Shown here: positions 1 through 10,366 of the stretch, one piece after another
Layout of the letters: each line of letters starts with the position of its first letter
How positions within the stretch are numbered: position 1 is the stretch's first letter
Assembly (NCBI GenBank): GCA_002842435.1
Contig: PHCX01000005.1
Span: 1 to 64,000 of the forward strand
Length of the DNA: 64,000 bases
Direction of reading: 5' to 3'
DNA from: Betaproteobacteria bacterium HGW-Betaproteobacteria-1
GTDB lineage: Bacteria; Pseudomonadota; Gammaproteobacteria; Burkholderiales; Methylophilaceae
Notes under the pieces: generated by a model
Seen by the model: only the letters and a program-made list of their open reading frames with translations
Databases searched by the model: none
Told to the model about the DNA's origin: nothing
Translations under genes and position numbers: made by a program

Positions 1-91
1 CCACCCCTTCCCATCCCGAACAGGGCCGTGAAACGAATCCGCGCCAATGATAGTTTGCTTCTCGCATGCGAAAGTAGGTCACCGCCAAGCT
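1..91 (+). rRNA. rrf: 5S ribosomal RNA, 3' portion (5' end outside window)
   Basis: The sequence begins inside the conserved loop (CCACCCCTTCCCATCCCGAA) and runs through CGTGAAAC, CGCGCCAATGATAG and GCGAAAGTAGGTCACCGCCA, the standard order of a proteobacterial 5S rRNA. The mature 3' end is placed at about position 91. A strong terminator follows at 101-131, so this is the distal end of an rRNA operon lying to the left of the window. About 25-30 nt of the 5' end are missing. Confidence 0.93.
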
Positions 92-100
92 CCTTATACG

Positions 101-131
101 AAAAACCCACTACGAAAGTAGTGGGTTTTTT
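101..131 (+). terminator. Rho-independent terminator of the rRNA operon
   Basis: A perfect 12-bp stem (AAAACCCACTAC / GTAGTGGGTTTT) with a GAAA tetraloop is followed directly by a T run. It lies 10 nt after the 5S rRNA end. Confidence 0.92.
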
Positions 132-293
132 CATTTCTGCTTATCCAGATCACATCGAATGCCGCAATATGTGGTGTCTATATCGTGCCTGCGGGGCATA
201 TATAGGCATATCTATTAAATACAACAAGATAGCTTGTATTTCTCATTGACTCGTTCTATATTTAGGCTTAACAGATTCATGGAAAAGCTTATT

Positions 294-518
294 ATGCATG
301 CGCCATTAATGACCAAGTACGTGTATCAAATCCGTAGCCGCAACGGAGCAATCGTCGATAATCTGCAGATTTACGGACGTACCGAAGAGGAAGCGACAAG
401 GAAATTGCAGCAGATGTATCGTAATTGCGAGATTCTGGATACGCGCGTGGTATCCCCTGAGCGTCCGGCGAATTCAAGCTATGAAGAAGTGCTGGCCCTG
501 ATTGTGAGCGGTCGCTGA
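294..518 (+). CDS. Small conserved-looking protein of unknown function
   Basis: I do not recognise the family. The protein is about 74 residues and soluble, with no signal peptide or membrane segment. The core reads TKYVYQIRSRNGAIVDNL, followed by an acidic/basic helix (GRTEEEATRKLQQMYRN) and a short C-terminal tail, suggesting a small beta-alpha domain. Several starts are possible: ATG at 279, 294 or 309. I prefer 294 because GGAAAAG lies six bases upstream, though 309 would begin right at the well-formed core. It converges with the ParA gene, with only 3 nt between the two stops. The codon pattern looks like that of the neighbours, so it is probably a real gene, but its role is unknown. Confidence 0.55.
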   Translation: MHAPLMTKYVYQIRSRNGAIVDNLQIYGRTEEEATRKLQQMYRNCEILDTRVVSPERPANSSYEEVLALIVSGR

Positions 519-521
519 GTT

Positions 522-1307
522 TCAGCTCAAAGGCTTATTCAGGCTGATTAGCTGTTCGTTGATCAGTTCATCCAGCAGGGCCGTGTAATCATGTGCACCA
601 CTGCTGTTGTTGCTGTATTGAAAGACATTCTGTTTGTATTGCGGACTTTCTGCCACCGCAACATTCTCTGAAATCACTGTTTTACAAACCTCCTCACCGA
701 AGTAATCCTTCGCCTGATCATGCACTTCAAAGGTCATGCCACGCCTTCTGTCATAGCAGGTCATCAGATAGCGCCGGTCGACACGTTTCTTCAATACAGG
801 TTCGAGTGCCTTGAGGGTGTGCTCCACTTTTTGTGCTCCCTGTAGCGACAGGAAGTCGGAGGCAATCGGGATGAGCACGAGGTCGGCAGCGAAAATGGCA
901 CTAAGTGAAAGCACGCCCAGGTAGGGGCAGCAATCGATCAGCGTGCTTGTCGGGCCGTTATCTTTTTCATAGGCATCCAGCCCCTGCTTCAGGCGGTTCA
1001 GTATGGCCGGGCCCTTGCCGAAAATCGAATCGACCTTGATCAACTCCTTGTGTGAACAGATGAGCTTTCCGATGTCATCCCAGTCAATCGCGATTGAGGA
1101 CAGTGATTTGTTGTCCTGATAAAAGCCGAACAGGCTCAGGTGAGCTGTGAGGTTGGGATCTGGATGAATTTGCGACAGGTGGCCCTGTGGGTCCATGTCG
1201 ATGATGAGTGACTGTTTGTTACGACGGTAAATGGCAGCAGCAAGATTGAGGACGGTGGTGGTTTTTCCTACGCCACCTTTCTGGTTAAAGACTGCGATAC
1301 GAGTCAT
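522..1307 (-). CDS. ParA/MinD-family ATPase (orphan, next to Y-family polymerase)
   Basis: This 261-residue cytoplasmic P-loop ATPase of the ParA/Soj type starts MTRIAVFNQKGGVGKTTT. The deviant Walker A KGGVGKTT is at residues 10-17 with both signature lysines (10 and 15), and the Walker A' segment is DMDPQGH. Family members dimerise on ATP and bind DNA or membrane to position cargo or partition DNA. No parB-like gene or centromere repeat is visible nearby, so a plasmid-type partition role is not supported. Its start codon overlaps the stop of the upstream Y-family polymerase by 4 nt, implying one mRNA with translational coupling. The partner protein or cargo cannot be deduced; a role linked to the polymerase is inference from the overlap alone. 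Confidence 0.85.
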   Translation of the reverse strand: MTRIAVFNQKGGVGKTTTVLNLAAAIYRRNKQSLIIDMDPQGHLSQIHPDPNLTAHLSLFGFYQDNKSLSSIAIDWDDIGKLICSHKELIKVDSIFGKGPAILNRLKQGLDAYEKDNGPTSTLIDCCPYLGVLSLSAIFAADLVLIPIASDFLSLQGAQKVEHTLKALEPVLKKRVDRRYLMTCYDRRRGMTFEVHDQAKDYFGEEVCKTVISENVAVAESPQYKQNVFQYSNNSSGAHDYTALLDELINEQLISLNKPLS

Positions 1308-2563
1308 GCAGATCCTTCGCTTGGCTGGTCATCCTCGATCTTGATATCGGGAATATGATTAAACGCAATGCGCATGGGCGCATAGTTCAACGCGCTATGG
1401 GCACCACCAAAATATACCGTATTTTTGCCGTATCGCATATTCAGCTTGTCCAGAACGCTATTCAAGCGACTTTGCGTAGGGGTCTCAGATGACTGGAATA
1501 GATCCATGACGCTGGCGGAAGGCTCTGCCAGATCGGAAAAAGAGACACCGACTGCATAAGGCGTGATGTTTTTACCAGTCGGGTACTTTTTCCATAGCAA
1601 TTCAAGTGCGTGTGTGAGGTGCATGGTGTCATCGGTCGCTGAGCAGTCGCTCTCGGCGACCCAGGTCGGCCGGTTGAGAAACTTCACGCGGATTTGTATC
1701 CTGCTGGTCAGCAGCTGATAGCTGCGCAATCTGAGGCAGGCTTTTTGCAGCAGGCGGTGCAATACAGAAAGTGCGGCATCGCGGGAGCGCAACTCTGGGG
1801 GCAGTACATGCGAATGCCCCAGGCTACTGCGGTCGAATTTGTTTTCCGGCAATTCGATGCCGCGCAGTTTGTCGTACATGCGTTCGCCGTCGACGCTGCC
1901 CCAGGCGGAACGCAGTTGCTGACGGTTCAGTGCATAGAGCATCTGCACGCTGGTAATGCCTTTCTTCAGCAGTCGCTCTTCCATTTTCCTGCCGATACCG
2001 TTGAGATCGCGCAATTCCAGTGAATAGAGTTTTTCCGGCAGTTCGTGCTGCTCGATAACGACGCAGCCATCGGGTTTCTGCATATTGGAAGCGACCTTGG
2101 ACAGGTAGGTGTTGGGCGCAATGCCGATGGAGCAGCGAATCTCGGGCCCAACCTCCCTGGCGATGCGCTGTTTGATGCGTTGTGCCAGCGCCAGCGCATT
2201 TTCTTTCTGGCACTGGCTGCCGGTCAGCCTGCAGACCATTTCATCGATAGACAGCGTTCTTTCGACGTGCGTGCAGGATTCAACCACCGCAATCAGTTTG
2301 TGATGGTATTCAATGTATAAAGAGGGACGTGCTTCCACCAGGATGATGTCCGGGCACATCTTGCGTGCATCGCTGACGCGGGTACCAGTCTTGACGCCAA
2401 AAGCCTTGGCTTCATAACTCGCCGCAATGCAACAGGTGGTTTCCGCGACGACAGGCAGTACAGCAATCGGCTTGCCCCTGAGTTCCGGGCGCAACAACTG
2501 CTCTACCGAAGCAAAGTAGGAATTGAAATCAACATAGAGGGCGTTCAGCGACATTGGGCACAC
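1304..2563 (-). CDS. Y-family DNA polymerase (DinB/UmuC-like)
   Basis: This 419-residue translesion polymerase would incorporate nucleotides opposite damaged bases at stalled forks. The palm motif YVDFNSYFASVEQ is at residues 10-22 with the metal-binding Asp12. The second catalytic motif SIDE is at 105-108 with Asp107 and Glu108 intact, so it should be active, unlike ImuB-type paralogues that lack these residues. A helix-hairpin-helix segment (LNGIGRKMEERL) lies near residue 190 and the little-finger domain follows. An alternative start is Met4 (2554). No LexA-type operator was recognised upstream. The gene is the first of a two-gene operon with an orphan parA-like gene, an unusual partner for this family. 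DinB and UmuC subfamilies are not separable by eye. Confidence 0.88.
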   Translation of the reverse strand: MCPMSLNALYVDFNSYFASVEQLLRPELRGKPIAVLPVVAETTCCIAASYEAKAFGVKTGTRVSDARKMCPDIILVEARPSLYIEYHHKLIAVVESCTHVERTLSIDEMVCRLTGSQCQKENALALAQRIKQRIAREVGPEIRCSIGIAPNTYLSKVASNMQKPDGCVVIEQHELPEKLYSLELRDLNGIGRKMEERLLKKGITSVQMLYALNRQQLRSAWGSVDGERMYDKLRGIELPENKFDRSSLGHSHVLPPELRSRDAALSVLHRLLQKACLRLRSYQLLTSRIQIRVKFLNRPTWVAESDCSATDDTMHLTHALELLWKKYPTGKNITPYAVGVSFSDLAEPSASVMDLFQSSETPTQSRLNSVLDKLNMRYGKNTVYFGGAHSALNYAPMRIAFNHIPDIKIEDDQPSEGSA

Positions 2564-2642
2564 ATATTAAAGTCAGGTAAGGATTGCACTTTCCGGCCAG
2601 ATGAATATCTTAATCATCATCGACAGATAATAGGACAGTTTC

Positions 2643-3182
2643 ATGAAAGAAAATATCGCGATATTGGCTGGCGGCTGCTTTTGGTGCCTGGAACCGGTTT
2701 TCACGCAACTGGCCGGCGTGCGTAAGGTGGTTTCCGGCTACACCGGCGGTTTTGCCAGCGATCCGACCTACAAGCAGGTCTGCACCGGCACGACCGGGCA
2801 TGCCGAAGCCATCGAGATCCATTTCGACCCTGCCACCATCAGCTTCGAGCAGTTGCTGGAAGTCTTCTTCACGGCGCACGACCCGACCACACCAAACCGC
2901 CAGGGTAACGACATCGGCACGCAGTATCGATCAGCGATTTTCTATATGGATGACGAGCAAAAGACCATTGCCGAGCAGATGATCGCCAAGGTCGATGCCG
3001 AGAACTGGTGGCCGGACCCGGTAGTCACCGAAGTGACGAGCGCATCGACCTTCTATCCGGCCGAGGATTATCACCAGTACTACTATGCCAATAATCCGCG
3101 TCAGCCATACTGTATGGCGGTGGCAGCGCCCAAGGTGGCGAAGATACGTGCGAAATACAGCGCATTGCTGAAGGCGGTTTGA
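2643..3182 (+). CDS. msrA: Peptide-methionine (S)-S-oxide reductase MsrA
   Basis: MsrA reduces the S-epimer of methionine sulfoxide, free or in proteins, using thioredoxin, and repairs oxidative damage in the cytoplasm. The catalytic motif GCFWC is at residues 11-15 with nucleophile Cys12. The family signatures SGYTGG, GHAEAIEIHFDP and GTQYRSAIFY follow in the expected order. At 179 residues it has the usual single-domain length and is not fused to MsrB. There is no signal peptide. The gene stands alone, divergent from the polymerase and convergent with corA, with 9 nt between stops. A GGACAG element upstream of the ATG is a weak ribosome binding site. Confidence 0.95.
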   Translation: MKENIAILAGGCFWCLEPVFTQLAGVRKVVSGYTGGFASDPTYKQVCTGTTGHAEAIEIHFDPATISFEQLLEVFFTAHDPTTPNRQGNDIGTQYRSAIFYMDDEQKTIAEQMIAKVDAENWWPDPVVTEVTSASTFYPAEDYHQYYYANNPRQPYCMAVAAPKVAKIRAKYSALLKAV

Positions 3183-3191
3183 GCTGCCGGG

Positions 3192-4322
3192 CTATTGGCT
3201 GATGTCCGGCCGCGAAAGCCACTGCCGGCGCCAGAAGATCAGCGCCATGATGAATGCGATGCCGACCATGATCCCCAGCGCGAACCAGAAGCCATAAGGG
3301 TGATGGAACCAGGGGATGAATTCGAAGTTCATGCCGAAGATGCCGGCGATCAGCGTGGCCGGCATGAACAGCATGGCGACCACGGTCAGGGCACGCAGCT
3401 CCAGGTTCACGCGGTTGCTGACGCTGGAAAGGTAAATATCCATCATGCCGCTCAGCATGTCGCGGATGGCCTCCAGCGATTCGATGAAATACATCGTGTG
3501 GTCATGCACATCGCGCAGATAAAGCACCGTGGTTGTCGTAAAAAAACCCTGCTCGTTGCGGATCAGGTGACTCACCACTTCCCGTAGCGGCCAGACATTG
3601 CGGCGCAGCTCCATGCTTTCACGTTTCAGGCTGTGGATGCTCTTCAGCGTCGCGTTGGTTGGCTTGCGTATCAGCGCCTCTTCCAGTTCCTCGCAATCAT
3701 CGCTTAGCTGTTCCAGCACGATGAAATAGCGGTCAACGATCATATCAAGCAGGGAATAGGTCAGGTAATCCGGCCCGGATTGACGCAGATGGCTGCCGGC
3801 TGTGCGCAGGCGCTCGCGTATCGGGTCAAAGGCGCCAACATGGCGCTCCTGGAAGGTCAGCACGAAATTCCTGCCGAGGATGATACTGACCTGATCGGAC
3901 GTGATGTCCCGTTCTTCGGAGTGATACTGGAAGAAACGCGTGACGATAAACAGGTTGTCTTCGAAGCTGTCGACCTTGGGCCGCTGGTTGGTGTTGAGGA
4001 TGTCCTCCAGCACCAGCGCATGCAGGCCGAAGTTCTCGCCGATGCGGGCGATCAGCGCAGCATCGTGCAGGCCATAGACGTTGAGCCAGCGTATGCCCGC
4101 CACATTCGGCGCCAGTGTCAGTGCCTCTTCGGCAGTGAGTGACAACTCACTAATCGAATCCGGTGTGTAGTCGAAAACGGTGACATGCGGCTGCGCGGTC
4201 TTGATCTCACCCACGTGCACCAGCGCGCCGGGCGGTAGGCCGACCTTCTTGCTGTGCTTCAGGCGCGACGGCTTGCGGGGCTTTTTACCCTGTTTGCTCA
4301 ATGATGTCTTGCGGCTGGTCAT
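3192..4322 (-). CDS. corA: CorA-family magnesium/cobalt transporter
   Basis: This 376-residue inner-membrane divalent cation channel has a long soluble N-terminal part that includes a Lys/Arg-rich leader of about 30 residues. The C-terminus has two membrane helices and the diagnostic GMN motif (FGMNFEF, residues 330-332) at the end of the first helix, which forms the Mg2+ selectivity loop in CorA pentamers. The segment between the helices (IPWFHHPYGFW) replaces the usual MPEL-type loop, so a Mg2+, Co2+ or Zn2+ preference cannot be assigned with certainty. The start codon overlaps the stop of the upstream flavin reductase gene (ATGA at 4319-4322), suggesting co-transcription. Confidence 0.92.
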   Translation of the reverse strand: MTSRKTSLSKQGKKPRKPSRLKHSKKVGLPPGALVHVGEIKTAQPHVTVFDYTPDSISELSLTAEEALTLAPNVAGIRWLNVYGLHDAALIARIGENFGLHALVLEDILNTNQRPKVDSFEDNLFIVTRFFQYHSEERDITSDQVSIILGRNFVLTFQERHVGAFDPIRERLRTAGSHLRQSGPDYLTYSLLDMIVDRYFIVLEQLSDDCEELEEALIRKPTNATLKSIHSLKRESMELRRNVWPLREVVSHLIRNEQGFFTTTTVLYLRDVHDHTMYFIESLEAIRDMLSGMMDIYLSSVSNRVNLELRALTVVAMLFMPATLIAGIFGMNFEFIPWFHHPYGFWFALGIMVGIAFIMALIFWRRQWLSRPDISQ

Positions 4323-4897
4323 GCGCCTATCTTAAACGCATCTCCTATGGACATGAAAGCACCGCCTGCTACATGGTGGATGGTGCGCAGTTCATCGTGC
4401 CCCTCGAAATGCCAGCGGCCGTCAGAAAACACGCGCTCGTCCGCCTGTGCGGCTATTACTTCAGCGAGGAACAGATCATAGGTGTTCTGGATGTGCGGTT
4501 CGGGGATGATGCGGCATTCCAGCCAGGCGACACAGCCTGCGACTAGCGGCGCCGATATCCGGCTGGCCGGGAAGGTCGGGATATCGAAAGCGGCGAGTTT
4601 GTTGTCCGGAGATTTGCCCAGCAACTCGCGCCCGCTGCAATTGCCCACCCGCACCACCATCTCCGCCTGCACGCGGCACGGCACATTGATGGCAAAAGTG
4701 CCGGAGGCTTCCATCAGTTCCCGCGTATAGGTGTTCTTGTCGATGACGATGGCGACCTTGGGTGGATCGAAATCCAGCGGCATGTTCCAGGCGGCAGCCA
4801 TGATGTTGCGGTGTTCGCCGTGCGCGGAGGTGACGAGGACGGTGGGGCCGTGGTTGAGGAGGCGATAGGTTTTTGAGAAATCGATTATTTTTGGCAT
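4319..4897 (-). CDS. Flavin reductase-like (FMN-binding) family protein
   Basis: This protein of about 192 residues has the flavin-reductase-like split-barrel fold. The stretch GPTVLVTSAHGEHRNIMAAAW near the N-terminus is typical of this family, where the N-terminal strands bind FMN; later segments (VAIVIDKNTYT, SGTFAINVP, and FLAEVIAA toward the C-terminus) also fit. Members either supply reduced flavin to a monooxygenase or act as small NAD(P)H:flavin oxidoreductases; the electron acceptor here is unknown. I use the ATG at 4897 (MPKIIDFSK), since the longer frame would need a TTG at 4912. It overlaps corA by 4 nt, but there is no obvious functional link. Confidence 0.82.
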   Translation of the reverse strand: MPKIIDFSKTYRLLNHGPTVLVTSAHGEHRNIMAAAWNMPLDFDPPKVAIVIDKNTYTRELMEASGTFAINVPCRVQAEMVVRVGNCSGRELLGKSPDNKLAAFDIPTFPASRISAPLVAGCVAWLECRIIPEPHIQNTYDLFLAEVIAAQADERVFSDGRWHFEGHDELRTIHHVAGGAFMSIGDAFKIGA

Positions 4898-4920
4898 TGT
4901 TTTGCTACACAAAACTTAAA

Positions 4921-5526
4921 TTAAATCGTATTAATTTCTTGAATATGTTTAATCGCTCTTAATAAGCTATTTGAGTTTTCTGCAGCCGTAACCGCATTCC
5001 AAGTATCACTAACAAATTTCGTAAGTCTTTCATTATAAAGAGGGCCTATAATCGCTGTTGAGTTTTTAGTTGGTAATAAATCTCTGGCTAATCCTGAAAC
5101 TCTACTGCGACTCGCTATCTTAAGTAAGTGTTGTTTCGGATCAACAATCTCTTCTGGATACGGAGGTATTACTTGAGGGTTTACTTTTAAAAAGTTCGCA
5201 AACCCAACTCTGTCAGCCAATAGCCATGCCTCAACTTCTTTTACTGCAATCCTGAAAATAAAGTTTTCTCTTTTAGTGTTAGGAATATTCCAATCGTGAA
5301 TTAGGCTTAATGGACATGGATATTGATCTAAGTCTGTGAGGATAATATGAGAGATATTGTTGCTGGCTTGAACATACCGAGAAATATTATTTTTAATATT
5401 CCCATACCCTCTAGTTACAAATTCGTAGTGTATGCACAGGGTTGGGTTAAATTGATTAATCAGTTTTTTTAGAACTGCCATACATAGTTCATCTTCACCA
5501 ACTAAAGCGACAAATGTATTGGGCAT
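4921..5526 (-). CDS. DUF4276/TOPRIM-like protein paired with an AAA ATPase
   Basis: This 201-residue protein resembles the TOPRIM-like family often annotated DUF4276. The first strand carries an acidic motif (VALVGEDELC), followed by the strand-end motif ILTDLDQYP with its D-x-D pair and a later conserved VKEVEAWLLAD. These would be the metal-binding acidic residues of a TOPRIM nuclease fold. It begins 3 nt after the stop of the upstream AAA ATPase gene, so the two are certainly co-expressed. Separately encoded ATPase plus TOPRIM resembles a split OLD-type nuclease, an arrangement frequent in anti-phage loci. The gene is visibly AT-richer than the glnS and corA genes on either side, suggesting transfer. 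The family call is from motifs, and defence activity is inference. Confidence 0.7.
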   Translation of the reverse strand: MPNTFVALVGEDELCMAVLKKLINQFNPTLCIHYEFVTRGYGNIKNNISRYVQASNNISHIILTDLDQYPCPLSLIHDWNIPNTKRENFIFRIAVKEVEAWLLADRVGFANFLKVNPQVIPPYPEEIVDPKQHLLKIASRSRVSGLARDLLPTKNSTAIIGPLYNERLTKFVSDTWNAVTAAENSNSLLRAIKHIQEINTI

Positions 5527-5529
5527 TTT

Positions 5530-6696
5530 CTAAAACAAAGTGAATTGATTAATATTTTTGGGCTTTGCTTTAGGAAGCATTATTTCTGCTATTGAATAGC
5601 CAGAATTAATCATTTTCTGATCTTCCTCGTTAACTCTCAAAGCAATCGTGCCGTCAGCAGTCGGCTCAAGTCGTATAACTTCGTTTGGATCGATGCTTTT
5701 GTTTTCTAGAAGCGCCTGACTATGAGTTGTAATTAAAATTTGTCTTCTATATTTTGCTTGACGTTGAATTTGTACGATAAGTGGGTGAATTCTCCGAACT
5801 ATCTCAACATTAAGAGATAGTTCTGGCTCTTCCAACATAAGTAACGAGTCTCCGTCCAATAGGCTCCACATCAGTGCTAATAATCGAAGAGTGCCATCAG
5901 AGAATTGATCTTCTCTTTGCCAGCCGGCATCAGGTCTCCAGTGTTCATAAAGAGCTTCGAGATGAGGTGTGCCATTAATATCATCTTTAACGAATCTTAA
6001 TTGGCTCATGTTCGGGACACATGTTTTTAGCGCAGACTCAATTTTTCTGAGTCTTGAATCTCTGGTTTTTTGAGTTGTTCTCGCAACTCTTTCGAGAAAT
6101 GCCTGCCCAAAAGGGTCATTTTCTAATCGATAACTTGCTAATTGATCAGCATATTTCAATAGTTGAGGTACAAGATGTAAATAAGTAAAGTTACCAAAGA
6201 AATCAGAAATTTCACGAAACTCCTTATTGGCACTTATTTGTTCTAGACGTGTTTGAGTTAATTGATCTCTATCATGGCGGTCAGAAGAGTCTGGCCTAAA
6301 AAGGATACTTGTTAAGTTCCCATAGTCATCAAATTTTTCAACAGATTCTTTACTGATAACAACCCTTTGCGCCCCAATTCCCTCACTTCTAAATGATAGG
6401 CAATAGCGCCATTTAGGATTGGTATCTGCACTTTCTGATAATTCAACTGATATGGAGATTTCAGGATCTTTTCTGGCCAACAATGAGCGTAATTTTTTTA
6501 TACCTCCTCTTTCTTTAACTGCTTTTTGAAGTCCACCACCCTCTGTCTTGGCGATATCCCTAAGAAATCTTAAGGCATCGAAAAAATTAGATTTACCAGA
6601 AGCATTAGGGCCTATTAAGTACACACGGTCTCGTAAGTTGACATCAACCTTCCTGAAGTTCTTCCAATTTTTTAACTGCAGCCTACTGATTATCAT
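5530..6696 (-). CDS. AAA/ABC-type ATPase (OLD-like), partner of a TOPRIM-like protein
   Basis: This 388-residue SMC/RecF-like ATPase has Walker A GPNASGKS at residues 29-36, an ABC-signature-like QFSDGTLRLLAL, Walker B LLMLEEPELS and the switch histidine in ILITTHSQALLE. The head-domain order and the short insertion between the Walker motifs match the AAA_15/AAA_21 families found in OLD-type and other phage-defence systems, not DNA-repair RecF. There is no membrane segment. It sits 27 nt downstream of glnS on the same strand and immediately upstream of the TOPRIM-like gene. AT-rich sequence and codon use unlike glnS indicate an acquired two-gene cassette. Its target is unknown. Confidence 0.8.
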   Translation of the reverse strand: MIISRLQLKNWKNFRKVDVNLRDRVYLIGPNASGKSNFFDALRFLRDIAKTEGGGLQKAVKERGGIKKLRSLLARKDPEISISVELSESADTNPKWRYCLSFRSEGIGAQRVVISKESVEKFDDYGNLTSILFRPDSSDRHDRDQLTQTRLEQISANKEFREISDFFGNFTYLHLVPQLLKYADQLASYRLENDPFGQAFLERVARTTQKTRDSRLRKIESALKTCVPNMSQLRFVKDDINGTPHLEALYEHWRPDAGWQREDQFSDGTLRLLALMWSLLDGDSLLMLEEPELSLNVEIVRRIHPLIVQIQRQAKYRRQILITTHSQALLENKSIDPNEVIRLEPTADGTIALRVNEEDQKMINSGYSIAEIMLPKAKPKNINQFTLF

Positions 6697-6723
6697 TGCT
6701 AACTCCTTGAGTCCTAATAACCA

Positions 6724-8529
<1,806 letters not shown>

Positions 8530-8618
8530 GGCAAATTTAATTTGCGTATTTTACACGCTACGGGCGGGGTTAAGGACTTCTCGCGCTGTGCTAATATCCA
8601 TGAGACTCATAAAGCAAA

Positions 8619-9611
8619 ATGAATACGCTCACTTTCCCTATCCTACGCATGCTGGCAGACGGCCGATTCCACTCCGGGGAGGATATCGCACAGCATTTCA
8701 AGGTATCGCGTACGACGGTATGGAATGCCCTGCGCGAGGCGGAAGCACTCGGCGTGCAGATATTCTCTGTGCGCGGCAGGGGCTATCGTTTGCCGGAACC
8801 GATCCAGTTGCTGGAACGCGAAGCGGTGCTGGAAGCGATAGGTGAACAGCGCGCCTGGTTCAAGCTGGAGGTGCACGACCATCTGGAATCGACCAACAGC
8901 TACCTGATGAAGCTGGCCGCGCAGAATGCGCCCCACGCCAGTTGTGTCGCGGCCTCGTTGCAGACCAAGGGGCGCGGCCGCAGAGGGCGAACCTGGCAGG
9001 CGGGCTTGGGTGCCAGCCTGACATTTTCGCTGTTGTGGCGCTTTCAGTCCGGCGCGGCTGCGCTTTCCGGCTTGAGTCTGGCGGTCGGTGTGGCGTTGAT
9101 ACGCGCCATGCGTAGCCTGGGCTTGAGCGAGATGCAGTTGAAATGGCCCAATGATCTGGTAGTGCATCACCAGGGTCGGCATCACAAGCTGGCCGGCATC
9201 CTGATCGAACTGCAGGGCGACATGGAAGGGCCAAGTGCGGCGGTCATCGGCATCGGTATCAATCTGCGTCTGCCCGAGCAGGTGAAACAGCATATCGACC
9301 AGCCCGCAATCGATATCGCGGCGCTGAGCGAACATTGGCGTGATCCAAGTCTTTTGCTGGGGCTGATGTTGCGGCATCTGGCCGATGCCTTGAGCACATT
9401 CGAACAGCAGGGCTTCAGTGCCATGCATGAGGAATGGACCGGCTATCATGCCTATCAGAATCAAACCATACGCATGCTCTTGCCAGATGGGCGAGAAACA
9501 CAGGGTGTGGCGCGTGGCGTGGCAGAGGATGGCATCCTGCTGGTGGAAACAGCGGGTGGCGTGCAGCGTTTTTCTGCGGGAGAGATCAGCCTGCGTGGAG
9601 TGACTTCATGA
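8619..9611 (+). CDS. birA: Bifunctional biotin-protein ligase / biotin operon repressor BirA
   Basis: BirA activates biotin to biotinyl-AMP and transfers it to the carboxyl carrier protein of acetyl-CoA carboxylase; with its N-terminal domain it can also repress biotin genes. The winged helix-turn-helix is at residues 18-45 (SGEDIAQHFKVSRTTVWNAL). The ligase nucleotide loop GRGRRG is at residues 118-123, followed by the biotin site KWPNDL and a C-terminal SH3-like cap. At 330 residues it has the normal bifunctional length. The stop overlaps the coaX start (ATGA at 9608-9611), and coaX in turn overlaps the SPOR gene, so the three are translationally coupled. No biotin synthesis genes are in the window. 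Confidence 0.95.
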   Translation: MNTLTFPILRMLADGRFHSGEDIAQHFKVSRTTVWNALREAEALGVQIFSVRGRGYRLPEPIQLLEREAVLEAIGEQRAWFKLEVHDHLESTNSYLMKLAAQNAPHASCVAASLQTKGRGRRGRTWQAGLGASLTFSLLWRFQSGAAALSGLSLAVGVALIRAMRSLGLSEMQLKWPNDLVVHHQGRHHKLAGILIELQGDMEGPSAAVIGIGINLRLPEQVKQHIDQPAIDIAALSEHWRDPSLLLGLMLRHLADALSTFEQQGFSAMHEEWTGYHAYQNQTIRMLLPDGRETQGVARGVAEDGILLVETAGGVQRFSAGEISLRGVTS

Positions 9612-10366
9612 TATTGACCATCGATACCGGTAACACACGCACCAAGTGGGCGATTTTCAATGAGACGAACGCTATCATGGCGCGTGGCGTCATCGATAAT
9701 ACGGAGCTCGGCAACAGCCCGCAGGAATGGGCGGGGTGTGCGCTGGCGGTGATCTCCAATGTTGCGGGCGACGAAATCGCCGCCAGGTTGAAGGCCATGC
9801 TGGCCGGTGTGGCGAGACAGCATTGGATAGCGGCGACAGCCGAAGGTTATGGCGTCACCAACGAGTATCAACAGCCCGAAAGTCTGGGTTCCGACCGCTG
9901 GGCGGCGATGATTGGTGCCCGGCTTTACACCAGCCAGCACTGCCTGGTGGTCAATGCCGGTACGGCACTGACCATGGATGCGCTGCTGCATGATATGGAC
10001 ACGGAACGTTGTCGATTTGCCGGCGGCGTGATTTTGCCCGGTCTGCATGCCATGCAGCAGGTGCTGCTGCAACGTACGCATGGTGTTGGCCACGCAATCC
10101 AGGGGCAGGGCCAATATGCCGAGCTGCCGACCAACACGGCTGATGCCGTTTATACCGGTGCACTGCTGGCGATGACGGGTGCCATCGAACATATGAGCTT
10201 GCGTTTACAGCGACTTACAGACAGTTCCATTCATTGTATGATTAGCGGCGGCGATGCCGGTCTGCTGCTGGAGAGCTTGCGGAGCAGTGCGGTCATCAGT
10301 GATATAGTGGTTGTTGAGGATTTGGTGTTGCGCGGTTTGCTGTTGATAGGACGAGAGATTCGATGA
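9608..10366 (+). CDS. coaX: Type III pantothenate kinase CoaX
   Basis: CoaX phosphorylates pantothenate, the first step of coenzyme A synthesis, and belongs to the type III ASKHA-fold class that is insensitive to CoA feedback. The phosphate-1 motif DTGNTRTKW starts at Asp6; GSDRW (pantothenate/ATP site) and NAGTALTMDAL (with GGVILPG further on) follow in order. At 252 residues the length is standard. The ATG at 9608 overlaps the birA stop. A longer open frame extends upstream inside birA, but the family begins exactly at MILTIDTGN. It ends with a 4-nt overlap into the SPOR-domain gene. Confidence 0.95.
   Translation: MILTIDTGNTRTKWAIFNETNAIMARGVIDNTELGNSPQEWAGCALAVISNVAGDEIAARLKAMLAGVARQHWIAATAEGYGVTNEYQQPESLGSDRWAAMIGARLYTSQHCLVVNAGTALTMDALLHDMDTERCRFAGGVILPGLHAMQQVLLQRTHGVGHAIQGQGQYAELPTNTADAVYTGALLAMTGAIEHMSLRLQRLTDSSIHCMISGGDAGLLLESLRSSAVISDIVVVEDLVLRGLLLIGREIR

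Noticed and set aside
522..1307. A plasmid or phage partition locus at the ParA gene
   Set aside because: There is no parB, no repeated centromere-like sites and no replication gene; the neighbours are chromosomal.
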